Under the pieces are notes generated by a model. That model saw nothing but the letters and a program-made list of their open reading frames with translations. It was not told the DNA's origin and searched no databases. DNA of 64,000 bases from Pseudomonadota bacterium (GTDB lineage Bacteria > Pseudomonadota > Gammaproteobacteria > Steroidobacterales > Steroidobacteraceae). The DNA lies in contig JAFEDU010000002.1 of assembly GCA_018241425.1 (NCBI GenBank), positions 434,001 through 498,000 of the forward strand, given 5' to 3'. Shown one piece after another: positions 27,717 through 36,596 of the stretch; positions within the stretch are counted from its first letter, which is position 1; each line of letters starts with the position of its first letter. The position numbers and the translations under genes are program-made.

Positions 27717-30191
27717 TCAGTGGTGGTAGGGCGCCAGCGCCTTGCTCAGCTCTTCCATGGACTGGAAGCGCTTGGTCTTGTCGACCGCCATGGCGCGCAC
27801 CACGATGTCCGAGAGTTCCTGCGGCAGGGCGGGATTGACGTCCTTGGGCACCCGGGCCTTGCCCTGCACGTGCTGGTACATGACCGACATGTGGTCGCCG
27901 CGCGAGTAGGGCGGCACCCCGGTGACGATCTCGTAGAGGATGACCCCGAGGGCGTAGATGTCGGCGCGCTCATCGACCTTCTTGCCGAGGATCTGCTCGG
28001 GCGCCATGTACTTGGGCGAGCCGATCACGTAGCCGGTCTTGGTGAGCTGCGTGTCGCCCTCGCGCTGCGCGGCGGCGACGCCGAAGTCCACGATCTTGAG
28101 GAGTCCTTCCTGGTTGATGAGCACGTTGGCGGGCTTCAGGTCGCGATGCACGATGCCCTGCTGGTGCGCCACCGTCATGCCGGTGCAGATGTCGATGCCG
28201 AAGCCGATGCCGCGCTTAAGTTCGAGCGGCTTCTCGTTGACGATCTCGCTCCCCAGGGTATGGGACGGAAAGTACTCCATCGAGATGGCGTAGTTGCCCT
28301 GGATGTAGAGGAAGTCGTAGATGCGGATGACGTTCTTGTGCGTGATCTTGCGCGAGTAGCGCAGCTCGTGCACGAAGCGCTTCATGACCTCTTCGTCTTC
28401 CGAGACGTTCGGGTTCAGGAACTTGAGGATCAGCCGCTCGTCGACGACCGTGTCCTCCATCAGGAGCACCGTGCCGAACGCCCCGCGGCCGATGCGGTCG
28501 ATGAACTTGTACCGCCCTTCGAGGATGTCCCCGGGCTTGAGGGTCTGGATGTCCAGCCGCTGCGCGGCCTGGGCCTGCCGGGCGGCCTGCTGCAGGGCCT
28601 GCTCCGAGATCACCTGGGTCTTCATCGGCTCCGCGGGCGCAGGCGGCGGCTGGGGTGGGTGCACGCCGGCGGCGGCCGCGGCTGCGGCCGCCGGGGCTGC
28701 CGCAGCGTGGCTTGAGGGGCTGGGGAGTGCGGTTCCCGAGGACAGCTGCGAGATCCCGGCGATGCGGTTGTCCAGCTCGGAGACCGCCGCGGCGGCCATG
28801 CGCGAGATGGTCTGGTCCGGGGAACCCATCTGCGCCTGCAGCTCGCTGCGTACCTGCTCGGCGCGTGCCTCGTCGGCGACCTTGGAGAGGGCCTGGATCG
28901 CCTCGATGCGGATCTCGCGCTCGGGCCGGGCGATCAGCGGCAGCAGCTCGTCCACGAGCTTGCTGTCGCCGAGCTTGCCGAGCGCGCGCACCACGATCGG
29001 GGTCGCCTTGCCGCTCACCGGGGTGTGCAGCATCTCCATCAGGCGCGGCACGGCGCGCTTGCTGCCGATCTCGGCGAGCGCATCCACGGCGCGCTCGCTC
29101 ACCCACCAGTCCGAGTCGCGGGTCGCCTGGATGAGCGAGTCGACGGCGCGCTCGTCCTTGGTCTGGTTCAGGATCTCGATGGCGGCGCGGCGGATGTCCT
29201 CGTCCTTGTCGCGCACCAGCTGCAGCACGGCGTCGATGACCTTCGGTCCCCCGATCTTGCCGAGCGCATCGGCGGCGCGGCTGCGTACCCACCAGTCGCT
29301 GTCCTTGAGCGAGGCGAGCAGGTGCTTGACCGAGTTGGCGTTGCCGACCTCGTTGAGCACCTCGACCGCCGCGCGGCGGGCGTTCTCGTTCTCGTCCTTC
29401 AGGATCTCGATGAGGTACTTCATCGTGTCCGGGTGGTTGGCCTTGATCACGACGTCGATGGCGCGGTTCATGACGTCGATTTCCGGGTCGCGCAGCAGCG
29501 GTGCGACGCGCTCGATGTCGATCTGGCCGTCCATGCGCTGCAGCGCGGCGAGCGAGGCGCCGCGGATCAGCTTGTTGGGATCCTTGAGCAGGCCCTGGAG
29601 CGCGGTCTGCACCTCCGGGGTGCTGAAGCGCGCCAGCGTGTTGATGATGTGGACGCGCGCGATCGGGTCCTTGCCCTGGACGCGGCCGATGAGGTCGCTG
29701 AGGGAGGACTTGTCGGCGATGTCCCCGATGATGCGGAACAGCGCCGCCTTCTCGTTCGGCTCCTGCGCGTAGGCAGCGGTCAGGAGCTCGCGCACGCTGA
29801 AGCGCGACTTCTGGGCGGCGATGACGTCCAGTACCGAGGGCTTGGAGACCCCGGCGGTGTTGAGCGCCTCCAGGAGCAGGTGGTGGGGGTAGTTGCGGCT
29901 GTTGGTCAGCGCCCATGCAATGCCGGAGATCACCCTCGGGCTGCCCTCGACCAGCCCGCGTACGAACACCGGGAAGGTCTTCTGCGAGACCAGTTCGGTG
30001 AGCACCTCGACGAAGGCGATGGTGGCGTTCTTGTCCGCCTCGGGCAGGGCTGCGAGGATCGGCTCGATCGCGCCGGCGCCGACATCCTTCAGGCGCGCGA
30101 TGGCCTTCTGCCGCGCCGGGCTGTCGACGTCGTTCGAGGACCGGACCTCGGTGACGAGGCGGTCGACACGCAGGTTCGTGAAAAAGCTCAT
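27717..30191 (-). CDS. HEAT-repeat serine/threonine protein kinase
   Basis: The 824-residue protein begins with about 470 residues of HEAT/PBS-lyase-type helical repeats (repeated DSDWWVRSRAADALGKIG and RRAAIEILNQ patterns). An Ala/Pro-rich linker (about 495-530) leads to a Hanks-type kinase. The kinase has a glycine loop IGRGAFGTV near 566, a candidate ATP-binding Lys in LILKFL, catalytic HRDLKPANVL near 683 and DFG near 702, followed by GSPKYMAPEQ. All catalytic residues are intact. No transmembrane helix is visible, so it is probably cytosolic, with the repeats as a partner-binding scaffold. Position upstream of two PilT-type ATPases suggests control of pilus retraction or twitching (inference). 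Confidence 0.93.
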   Translation of the reverse strand: MSFFTNLRVDRLVTEVRSSNDVDSPARQKAIARLKDVGAGAIEPILAALPEADKNATIAFVEVLTELVSQKTFPVFVRGLVEGSPRVISGIAWALTNSRNYPHHLLLEALNTAGVSKPSVLDVIAAQKSRFSVRELLTAAYAQEPNEKAALFRIIGDIADKSSLSDLIGRVQGKDPIARVHIINTLARFSTPEVQTALQGLLKDPNKLIRGASLAALQRMDGQIDIERVAPLLRDPEIDVMNRAIDVVIKANHPDTMKYLIEILKDENENARRAAVEVLNEVGNANSVKHLLASLKDSDWWVRSRAADALGKIGGPKVIDAVLQLVRDKDEDIRRAAIEILNQTKDERAVDSLIQATRDSDWWVSERAVDALAEIGSKRAVPRLMEMLHTPVSGKATPIVVRALGKLGDSKLVDELLPLIARPEREIRIEAIQALSKVADEARAEQVRSELQAQMGSPDQTISRMAAAAVSELDNRIAGISQLSSGTALPSPSSHAAAAPAAAAAAAAGVHPPQPPPAPAEPMKTQVISEQALQQAARQAQAAQRLDIQTLKPGDILEGRYKFIDRIGRGAFGTVLLMEDTVVDERLILKFLNPNVSEDEEVMKRFVHELRYSRKITHKNVIRIYDFLYIQGNYAISMEYFPSHTLGSEIVNEKPLELKRGIGFGIDICTGMTVAHQQGIVHRDLKPANVLINQEGLLKIVDFGVAAAQREGDTQLTKTGYVIGSPKYMAPEQILGKKVDERADIYALGVILYEIVTGVPPYSRGDHMSVMYQHVQGKARVPKDVNPALPQELSDIVVRAMAVDKTKRFQSMEELSKALAPYHH

Positions 30192-30414
30192 TCAGCCTTT
30201 CCGTCGGCGCAGCTTCCCGCACGCGCCCGATTCGCGCGCCTGTCACCCATGACGAGCACGCCGTATCGGTCGGACGCGGGTCAAATTTCCGGTGTCCGGC
30301 GCCAGGGCCACTCTCGCGGCCGACCCCCTCAAATGAAGGAAGCGCACGGTCCCCCCGGGACGGCTCAGATTATGCCACAGCCGTCAACGCGCACTCCGGG
30401 GGATCCCGCGGCGC

Positions 30415-30443
30415 TTATGGGCGCTCATCGATACCACTACAAT
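30415..30443 (+). promoter_or_regulatory. Candidate promoter of apbC
   Basis: TACAAT at 30438-30443 is a close -10 match; 17 bases upstream is the weaker TTATGG (30415-30420). Transcription would start near 30450, giving a leader of about 25 bases before the ATG at 30475. The remainder of the 283-base gap between the divergent kinase and apbC genes (30192-30474) shows no gene. Confidence 0.42.
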
Positions 30444-30474
30444 CGCGACTCCCGCCATTCGTGATACCCGCAGC

Positions 30475-31572
30475 ATGATCCCCGACAGCACAATCAGCAG
30501 CGTACGAGCCGCGCTCGAGGCCTACACTGACCCGTACCTGGGGGAGACCCTTGGCGCCGCGCAGGCGCTGCGCGAGGTGCGCGCCGTCGGCGAGGGGCTC
30601 GTGGCGCGCATCGCGCTGGGGTTTCCGGTCGGCGGCTACCAGGCGCCGCTGCAGGCTGCGCTCACCGAGTACCTGGGGTCCCGCGGCCTCACGGTTCCCC
30701 TGGCGCTGGAGCTCGAGGCCAACATCCGCGCGCACGCAGTGCAGCGCAACCTCAAGCCCCTGGGCGAGATCAGCAACGTGGTGGCGGTTGCCTCCGGCAA
30801 GGGCGGGGTGGGCAAGTCCACGGTCGCCGTGAACCTGGCGCTCGCCTGGGCGAAGCAGGGGGCCCGGGTCGGGCTCCTCGATGCCGATATCTATGGGCCG
30901 AGCCAGCCGCTGATGCTGGGGCTCACCGGGCAGCGCCCCACCACGCAGGACGGCAAGCACCTGCAACCGCTCACCAGCCACGGCATCCTTGCGATGTCGA
31001 TCGGGTTCCTCATCGACGAGCAGCAGCCGATGGTGTGGCGCGGTCCGATGGTGACGCAGGCGCTCACTCAGCTTCTGTCGGAAACCCAGTGGGGCAAGCT
31101 CGACTACCTGGTCGTCGACATGCCACCGGGCACCGGCGACATCCAGCTGACGCTCGCGCAGCGCGTGCCCGTAGCGGGCGCGGTGATCGTCACGACCCCG
31201 CAAGACATCGCGCTAGCAGATGCCCGCAAGGGTCTGAAGATGTTCGAAAAGGTCTCTGTGCCGGTCCTGGGCATCGTGGAGAACATGAGCATCCATGTGT
31301 GCTCGAACTGCGGGCACAGTGAGCACATCTTCGGCTCAGGCGGCGGCGCGCGCATGGCGGAGCAGTACGGCGTGCGGCTCCTGGGTGAGCTGCCCCTCGA
31401 TGCGCGCATCCGCGAGGAGGCCGACGGCGGCCGTCCGACCGTCGTCGCCGACCCGGCCTCCGCCCGGGCGCAGGCTTACTTCGATATGGCCCGTCGCACC
31501 GGCGGGGCGCTGGCGGCGCGCGCCCGCGACCGCAGCAGCGTCTTTCCGAAGATCGTCATCGAAGAGAGCTGA
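30475..31572 (+). CDS. apbC: Mrp/ApbC/NBP35-type Fe-S cluster carrier ATPase
   Basis: The 365-residue protein has an N-terminal MIP18/DUF59-like domain (about residues 1-90) and a deviant Walker A P-loop [11 protein letters not shown]. The switch-like segments [12 protein letters not shown] and DMPPGTGD follow, and a CSNCG motif holds the paired cysteines that bridge an Fe-S cluster between subunits. It carries assembled Fe-S clusters to target apoproteins in the cytosol. It is followed after 131 bases by dcd on the same strand, an order I recall from other Gammaproteobacteria. Confidence 0.95.
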   Translation: MIPDSTISSVRAALEAYTDPYLGETLGAAQALREVRAVGEGLVARIALGFPVGGYQAPLQAALTEYLGSRGLTVPLALELEANIRAHAVQRNLKPLGEISNVVAVASGKGGVGKSTVAVNLALAWAKQGARVGLLDADIYGPSQPLMLGLTGQRPTTQDGKHLQPLTSHGILAMSIGFLIDEQQPMVWRGPMVTQALTQLLSETQWGKLDYLVVDMPPGTGDIQLTLAQRVPVAGAVIVTTPQDIALADARKGLKMFEKVSVPVLGIVENMSIHVCSNCGHSEHIFGSGGGARMAEQYGVRLLGELPLDARIREEADGGRPTVVADPASARAQAYFDMARRTGGALAARARDRSSVFPKIVIEES

Positions 31573-31703
31573 GAATCGCCATCGCGCGTGCAGAAACGCC
31601 CCCTCGCACGGGTGGCAGTTCGCTGCGATACTTTCGGCCCCTGCATCACGAGCGGCGCGGCCGCTCCGTTAAGTACGCACCCACGGGCGCGGGAGACACC
31701 TGG

Positions 31704-34076
31704 ATGAGCATCAAGTCCGACAACTGGATCCGGCGAATGGCGCGCGAGCACAAGATGATCGAGCCGTTCGCCGCGGAGCAGGTCCGGTTCGCGGACGGGC
31801 ACAAGATTGTCTCCTACGGCACCTCGAGCTACGGCTACGACGTGCGTTGCGCCAATGAGTTCAAGATCTTCACCAACATCAACTCCACGATCGTCGACCC
31901 GAAGGCCTTCGACGCCAAGAGCTTCGTGGACTTCAGCGGCGACGTCTGCATCATCCCGCCCAATTCCTTTGCGCTCGCCCGCACGGTCGAGTACTTCCGC
32001 ATCCCGCGCCAGGCTCTTGTGGTTTGCCTGGGCAAGTGCGTGACCGGCGATACGCGCGTGGTGGATGCCGAGACCGGCGCCTACGTGCCGATCACCGACA
32101 TGCACTTCGGCCGCAGCACGCTCGCGATGGACGGCTGGGAACTCGCCCCTGCGAAGGTCTCGGCATTCGTGCCGCAGGGCCGCAAGCCGGTGTTCGAGCT
32201 GCGCACCCGTGCGGGGCTGCGCATCCGCGCCACCGCGAACCATCCGTTTCGCATGCTGCAGGGCTGGGTGCCGCTAAAGGATCTCGCCGCCGGCGACCGG
32301 ATCGCGGTCGCCCGCAGCATCCCGGTGTTCGGCAAGACCGCGCTGCCGGATTGGGAGGCGAGCCTGCTCGGGCTGATGATCTCGGAGGGTCAGTGCCACA
32401 CGCCGCGCCACAGCCCCGTGTTTACGAGCGCCGACCCGGCGCTGGTCGATCTGCTCGAGAAGTCGGTGGCCGCCTCGGGTCTGGGGGAAGTCACCGCGAA
32501 GGCCGGGCTCGGGTACCGTCTCGTGAACCACCGTGGCCGCGGCGGGGTTCCGGAGCTGAACCGGGCACGCGCCTGGCTTGCGCGACACCGCCTCGATGTC
32601 GGTTCGGCCGACAAGTTCGTGCCGCAGGCGGTATTCACGGCACCGCGCCGCTCCGTGCAACGCTTCCTGCAGGCGCTGTTCGCCGGGGACGGGGGCCTCT
32701 ACCGCGGCAAGGGAGGCCTGTACCTCGAGTACTACTCCAAGTCGCGCCGCCTGATCGAGGACGTGCATCACCTGCTGCTGCGGTTTGGCATCTTCTCGCT
32801 GATCCGTGAGAAGACCACCGCAATCGGCACGCGCGCCTGCAGCATCCAGATCACCGATCGTGACCAGATCGCCCGCTTCGCTGCGGAAATCGGCTTCGTG
32901 CCGGGGTGCCAGAAGCAGCGGCGCCTGGAGCAGGAGATTCTGCCGTTGATCGTCGCGACGCCGCGCCAGCGCAGCAACTTCGATACGCTGCCTCGGGAGG
33001 CGTGGGACTTGCTGGTGCACGCCGCTCAGGCTGCTGGCCGCAGCTGCAACTCCATGGGCGTCCATATCGAACGACCTCAGTCGGTGCCGATGAGCGCCGC
33101 CGTGCGGGTTGCCGAAACCACGGGAAATCCCGAGCTGTCGTCGCTGACCGGGCAGGGCCCGCTGTGGGATGTCGTCGAAGCGATCACGCCGGCGGGGGAA
33201 GAAGACGTCTACGACATCAGTGTCCCGAGAGTCAGGAACTTCGTGGCCAACGACGTGATCGTCCACAACAGCACGTACGCGCGCTGTTTCAGCGGTGATA
33301 CCCGCGTCGCCCTGGTAGACGGGAGTAACCCGACGCTCGAGGACCTGGCCGCCCGGCTAGATGGAGGCGGAAGCTGTCGTGGATTCAGCGTCACACGTGA
33401 CAATCGGGTCGTCGTTGCCGATCTCCACCAGCCACGATACATCGGACGCGATGCCCTGCTGGAAATCACGCTGGACGACGGTGCCCGCATCCGTGCGACG
33501 CCGGATCACTCCTTCATGAAGCGTGACGGCCAAATGGTCACGGCCGACATGCTGCGGCCGGGCGACCGGCTGATGCCCCTGTACCGCGAAACCCTCGACG
33601 GGCAACAGTTCGTATATCAGCCTGGGACGGAGAGGTTGGTCAGCTTGCAGGAATTGATGTCCGCGCACGCGGCGCGCCACGGACACGGCGTTGCGGCTCA
33701 TGCCGGAGCACACATAGCTCCCGGGGCTTCACAGCCGGCTTACCGCAATCATCGCGTTGCGGCGGTGCGGACTTTACCCGGGGACCACGACGTCTATTGC
33801 CTCACGGTGCCGGGCACGGGAAATTTCGCGCTGGCGGCCGGCGTCTTTGTGCACAACTGCGGAATAATTGTGAACGTAACGCCCTTGGAGCCCGAGTGGG
33901 AAGGGCACGTGACACTCGAGTTTTCCAACACGACGCCGCTGCCGGCGAAGATCTACGCCAACGAGGGCGTCGCGCAGATGCTGTTCTTCGAGTCGGACGA
34001 GGTGTGCTCGACCTCGTACAAGGACCGCGGCGGCAAGTACATGGGGCAGCAGGGCGTGACCCTGCCCAAGACCTGA
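31704..34076 (+). CDS. dcd: dCTP deaminase precursor interrupted by two inteins
   Basis: The 790-residue precursor encodes a dCTP deaminase (dCTP to dUTP plus ammonia) in three pieces: residues 1-111, 523-527 (STYAR) and 719-790. Joined, they make 188 residues with an uninterrupted family sequence, including [32 protein letters not shown], the junctions [20 protein letters not shown] and the catalytic Glu in [10 protein letters not shown]. The piece between the inteins holds the conserved Ser and Arg that match Ser111 and Arg115 of E. coli Dcd. Neither unspliced nor half-spliced protein should be active. The ATG at 31704 follows apbC by 131 bases. No frameshift or stop interrupts the reading frame, so the gene looks functional. 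Confidence 0.96.
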   Translation: MSIKSDNWIRRMAREHKMIEPFAAEQVRFADGHKIVSYGTSSYGYDVRCANEFKIFTNINSTIVDPKAFDAKSFVDFSGDVCIIPPNSFALARTVEYFRIPRQALVVCLGKCVTGDTRVVDAETGAYVPITDMHFGRSTLAMDGWELAPAKVSAFVPQGRKPVFELRTRAGLRIRATANHPFRMLQGWVPLKDLAAGDRIAVARSIPVFGKTALPDWEASLLGLMISEGQCHTPRHSPVFTSADPALVDLLEKSVAASGLGEVTAKAGLGYRLVNHRGRGGVPELNRARAWLARHRLDVGSADKFVPQAVFTAPRRSVQRFLQALFAGDGGLYRGKGGLYLEYYSKSRRLIEDVHHLLLRFGIFSLIREKTTAIGTRACSIQITDRDQIARFAAEIGFVPGCQKQRRLEQEILPLIVATPRQRSNFDTLPREAWDLLVHAAQAAGRSCNSMGVHIERPQSVPMSAAVRVAETTGNPELSSLTGQGPLWDVVEAITPAGEEDVYDISVPRVRNFVANDVIVHNSTYARCFSGDTRVALVDGSNPTLEDLAARLDGGGSCRGFSVTRDNRVVVADLHQPRYIGRDALLEITLDDGARIRATPDHSFMKRDGQMVTADMLRPGDRLMPLYRETLDGQQFVYQPGTERLVSLQELMSAHAARHGHGVAAHAGAHIAPGASQPAYRNHRVAAVRTLPGDHDVYCLTVPGTGNFALAAGVFVHNCGIIVNVTPLEPEWEGHVTLEFSNTTPLPAKIYANEGVAQMLFFESDEVCSTSYKDRGGKYMGQQGVTLPKT
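32037..33269 (+). mobile_element. Intein 1 of Dcd, 411 residues, with LAGLIDADG homing endonuclease
   Basis: The intein starts at Cys112 (block [11 protein letters not shown]), has block B with TANH at 177-180 and ends with block [17 protein letters not shown] (about 501-516) and the terminal His521-Asn522; the +1 extein residue is Ser. Between the splicing halves lies a two-motif LAGLIDADG endonuclease: LLGLMISEG (221-229, acidic Glu228) and LQALFAGDG (322-330, acidic Asp329), with the connecting KFVPQAVF and a downstream [16 protein letters not shown] segment. All splicing residues and both catalytic acids are present, so it may be both splicing-competent and mobile. The block F position usually occupied by His before NF is Arg511. 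Confidence 0.95.
33270..33284 (+). other. Five-codon dcd extein segment (STYAR) between the two inteins
   Basis: Fifteen bases encode Ser-Thr-Tyr-Ala-Arg, the conserved S-x-x-x-R active-site motif of dCTP deaminases. The Ser is the +1 nucleophile for splicing of intein 1, and the Arg is the -1 residue of intein 2. Both inteins must therefore leave cleanly to rebuild the nucleotide-binding site. Confidence 0.95.
33285..33857 (+). mobile_element. Intein 2 of Dcd, 191-residue mini-intein
   Basis: It starts at Cys528 (block [14 protein letters not shown]), has block B TPDH at 599-602 in [12 protein letters not shown], and ends with block [18 protein letters not shown] and His717-Asn718; the +1 residue is Cys. 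No LAGLIDADG motif is present. The region 628-686 between the splicing halves contains QQFVYQPGT and [13 protein letters not shown], which resemble the edges of HNH endonuclease inserts in other inteins, so it may be a deletion remnant (inference). [12 protein letters not shown] before block F is typical of Hint folds. Local GC is visibly lower than in neighbouring genes. Confidence 0.92.
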
Positions 34077-34793
34077 TCAGTTGCGCGTCAGGCTCTGCAG
34101 CCGCAGGGTCCACTGCACGTCGTCACCCTTGGTCTGTTCGACCTTGGCCGGGATGTAGCCACGGTCGGGGGCGCACCAGAAGCGTGTCACCCGGGGTGAG
34201 TACGCCTTCTGCGCCTTGAAGATCACCGTCGCGATCGGTCCAAGCGGGGTCGTGAGCGTGGTCTCGCCGTCCTTGGACAGGTTGTAATCACGCACGCTGT
34301 TCTTGTCGATCATCTGGAAGCTGCTGGGCGTGCGGCCTGCCAGTAACTCGACCATGATCGCGAGCTGGATCGAGGCGTCGTCCTGCACCTTCGGGGTGAG
34401 CGGCAGGTCGACCTTGGCGCCTTCGTAGCTCCCGGTGACGCGATGCGCCTGCCAGTCGTAGCTGAGATCGATGCTCTTATCGGCATCGCCGCCGCTGGAC
34501 TTGTAGGCCTGCGGTAGCACGCCGGCGTCCGTGACGCGCACCGTGCTGACCTGCAGCGGCGGGAAGATCCCGGAGGCGAGCCGCCCGATGCCGCGCGGCT
34601 CGCTGCGTGAGGTGTAGGTCCAGGTGTCGCCGGTCTGCTCGAGCTTGAGCGTCGATACCGCGACCACCATGCCGTGCCAGATGCCCTCGTAGGTTGCCTG
34701 GTAGGGCTTGAGTCCATCGGCCTGGACGGCGGCGGTCCCCAGGGTCGCGGCCAGAACCAGTGCGGCGCGCGCGATTCCACGCTTGCTGTTCAT
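34077..34793 (-). CDS. DUF3108 family exported protein
   Basis: The ATG at 34793 gives a 238-residue protein with a signal peptide (residues 1-25, ending VQA). The body matches DUF3108: YQATYEGIWHGMVVAVSTLKLEQ at the start, YKSSGGDADKSIDLSYDWQAHRV in the middle and FWCAPDRGYIPAKVEQ near the end. It is a predicted periplasmic beta-rich protein of unknown function. It commonly sits beside purN in Gammaproteobacteria, as here: it follows purN by seven bases. Its stop directly abuts the dcd stop in convergent orientation. Confidence 0.88.
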   Translation of the reverse strand: MNSKRGIARAALVLAATLGTAAVQADGLKPYQATYEGIWHGMVVAVSTLKLEQTGDTWTYTSRSEPRGIGRLASGIFPPLQVSTVRVTDAGVLPQAYKSSGGDADKSIDLSYDWQAHRVTGSYEGAKVDLPLTPKVQDDASIQLAIMVELLAGRTPSSFQMIDKNSVRDYNLSKDGETTLTTPLGPIATVIFKAQKAYSPRVTRFWCAPDRGYIPAKVEQTKGDDVQWTLRLQSLTRN

Positions 34794-34800
34794 CGCGACG

Positions 34801-35472
34801 TCACGGTACGGCCGCACGGAAGTCCTCCACGATCGGCGATTCGAGGCGGGCTCCGTCGAGCCACGCCGCGCCATCGTGCCACTTGAGGCGCTGCTGCGCT
34901 AACCAGGAAATGACGCGTGGATAGATGATGTGCTCGGTGGCGAGCACGCGCGCGGCGAGGGCGGCCTCGGTGTCCTGGGGCCTCACCCACACCCGCGACT
35001 GCAGGATGACAGGGCCTGCGTCCAGTTCGGGCGTCACGTAGTGCACGCTCGCCCCGTGCTGGCTCTCCCCGCCCTCGAGCACGCGCCGGTGGGTGTCGAG
35101 CCCGCGGTAGGCGGGGAGCAGCGAGGGGTGGATGTTGATCATGCGGCCAAGGTAGTGCTCGACGAAGCCGTCGCTGAGGATGCGCATGAAGCCGGCTAGC
35201 ACGATGAGGTCGGGCCGTGCCGCATCGATCGCCGCACCCAGCTCGCGCTCGAAGACCACGAGCGCCTCCGCTCCCTTGCCGCGCAGCACCGTGGCGGTCT
35301 GGGCGCCGAGGTCGCGGGCAGCGGCAAGGCCCGCGGCGTCAGCGCGGTCCGCGATCACGAGCGCAACCGAGGCGTTCAGCTCCCCGGCAAGGCACGCGCG
35401 CTGGATCGCGGTCATGTTGCTGCCGCGTCCGGAGATCAGGATGACCAGGCGCAGCGGCGCGGCGCGGCTCAT
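34801..35472 (-). CDS. purN: Phosphoribosylglycinamide formyltransferase
   Basis: The 223-residue enzyme transfers a formyl group from 10-formyl-THF to GAR in purine synthesis. Motifs: [11 protein letters not shown] phosphate loop, the [17 protein letters not shown] segment with the catalytic Asn and His, and DAGPVILQ with the catalytic Asp. The ATG at 35472 overlaps the purM stop (ATGA), so purM and purN are coupled. DUF3108 follows. Confidence 0.97.
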   Translation of the reverse strand: MSRAAPLRLVILISGRGSNMTAIQRACLAGELNASVALVIADRADAAGLAAARDLGAQTATVLRGKGAEALVVFERELGAAIDAARPDLIVLAGFMRILSDGFVEHYLGRMINIHPSLLPAYRGLDTHRRVLEGGESQHGASVHYVTPELDAGPVILQSRVWVRPQDTEAALAARVLATEHIIYPRVISWLAQQRLKWHDGAAWLDGARLESPIVEDFRAAVP

Positions 35473-36500
35473 TCTTCGATGTGTACGCCGCGCGAGCCGG
35501 CGCGCACCTCGCCGATGACCTGCGCACGCTCGCCGTGCGCGTTCAGGAAGTCTACCGCCGCATGCGCGCGCTCGACGCTCACCACGACGACCATGCCGAT
35601 GCCGCAGTTGAAGGTGCGGTACATCTCCTCGGGCCCGATGCGGGCGACGTGCTGGAGCCAGTCGAACACCGGGTCGCGCGGCCAGCGACGCCGCTGGAGC
35701 ACGGCTTCGAGCCCGTCCGGGAGCACGCGCGGGATGTTGTCCGTGAGCCCCCCTCCGGTGATGTGGGCAACGCCGTGCACGGGCAGTGCACGCATCAGTG
35801 CCAGCAGGGGCTTCACGTAGATGCGGGTCGGGGTTAGCAGCCGGTCGAAGAGGCTGCGCCCGTCGAGCTGCGTCGCGGGGCTCGCATCGGCCGTGGCGAT
35901 GAGCTTGCGGATCAGCGAGTAGCCGTTGGAGTGCGGCCCGGATGAGTCTATCCCGATGAGGGCATCGCCGGCGCGCACCTTGGTGCCGTCGATGATGCGG
36001 TCCTTCTCCACGACCCCGACGCAGAAGCCGGCGAGGTCGTAGTCCTCGCCGTGGTACATGCCGGGCATCTCGGCGGTCTCGCCGCCCACGAGAGCCGCGC
36101 CCGCCTGCGCGCACCCTTCGGCGATGCCGCGCACGACCGCCTCGGCGACGTCCACGCGCAGCTTGCCGGTGGCGTAGTAGTCGAGGAAGAACAGCGGCTC
36201 GGCACCCTGCACGACCACGTCGTTGGCGCACATCGCCACCAGGTCGATGCCGATGGTGTCGTGGCGGCCGGTGTCGATCGCCAGACGCAGCTTGGTGCCG
36301 ACCCCGTCCGTCCCGGACACCAGCACCGGGTGGCGGTAGCCCTGCGGCAGCTCCACGAGTGCGCCGAAGCCGCCGATACCGGCGAGCACCTCGGGCCGTT
36401 GCGTGCGCCGCACGAGCGGCTTGATGCGTTCGACGAGTTCGTCGCCGGCGTCGATGTCGACGCCCGCATCGCGGTAGGTGATGCCGTGACGTTCAGTCAT
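35469..36500 (-). CDS. purM: Phosphoribosylformylglycinamidine cyclo-ligase (AIR synthetase)
   Basis: The 343-residue PurM closes the imidazole ring to give AIR. Visible motifs are the N-terminal [47 protein letters not shown] and [12 protein letters not shown] with FNCGIGM near the end. The ATG at 36500 gives the standard N-terminus; the long upstream open frame on this strand is antisense to DUF2066 and pgsA and is not coding. It is first in the purM-purN-DUF3108 operon, divergent from DUF2066. Confidence 0.97.
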   Translation of the reverse strand: MTERHGITYRDAGVDIDAGDELVERIKPLVRRTQRPEVLAGIGGFGALVELPQGYRHPVLVSGTDGVGTKLRLAIDTGRHDTIGIDLVAMCANDVVVQGAEPLFFLDYYATGKLRVDVAEAVVRGIAEGCAQAGAALVGGETAEMPGMYHGEDYDLAGFCVGVVEKDRIIDGTKVRAGDALIGIDSSGPHSNGYSLIRKLIATADASPATQLDGRSLFDRLLTPTRIYVKPLLALMRALPVHGVAHITGGGLTDNIPRVLPDGLEAVLQRRRWPRDPVFDWLQHVARIGPEEMYRTFNCGIGMVVVVSVERAHAAVDFLNAHGERAQVIGEVRAGSRGVHIEE

Positions 36501-36556
36501 GTGGAGTGCGATGTCCCGGGAAAGTGTGTCGCGGTCGGCCGCGGGGCGCGTATGGT

Positions 36557-36562
36557 ATTGTA
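36557..36562 (-). promoter_or_regulatory. Candidate -10 of purM
   Basis: TACAAT on the minus strand, 57 bases upstream of the purM ATG, in the 96-base divergent gap. No good -35 was found at the expected distance. No PurR-like palindrome was recognised. Confidence 0.35.
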
Positions 36563-36596
36563 CCTGCGGCTTCGCGCTGTTGCGTGACCGATACAG

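Noticed and set aside
32274..33266. 330-codon minus-strand frame inside the inteins
   Set aside because: It mirrors intein 1, has no domain and shows shadow-frame composition.
32037..33857. dcd insertions as group I introns, a transposon or assembly chimera
   Set aside because: The frame stays open throughout, the inserts have full protein-splicing motifs with Cys1 and His-Asn ends, and the joined flanks match Dcd exactly. An intron or transposon would not keep this.
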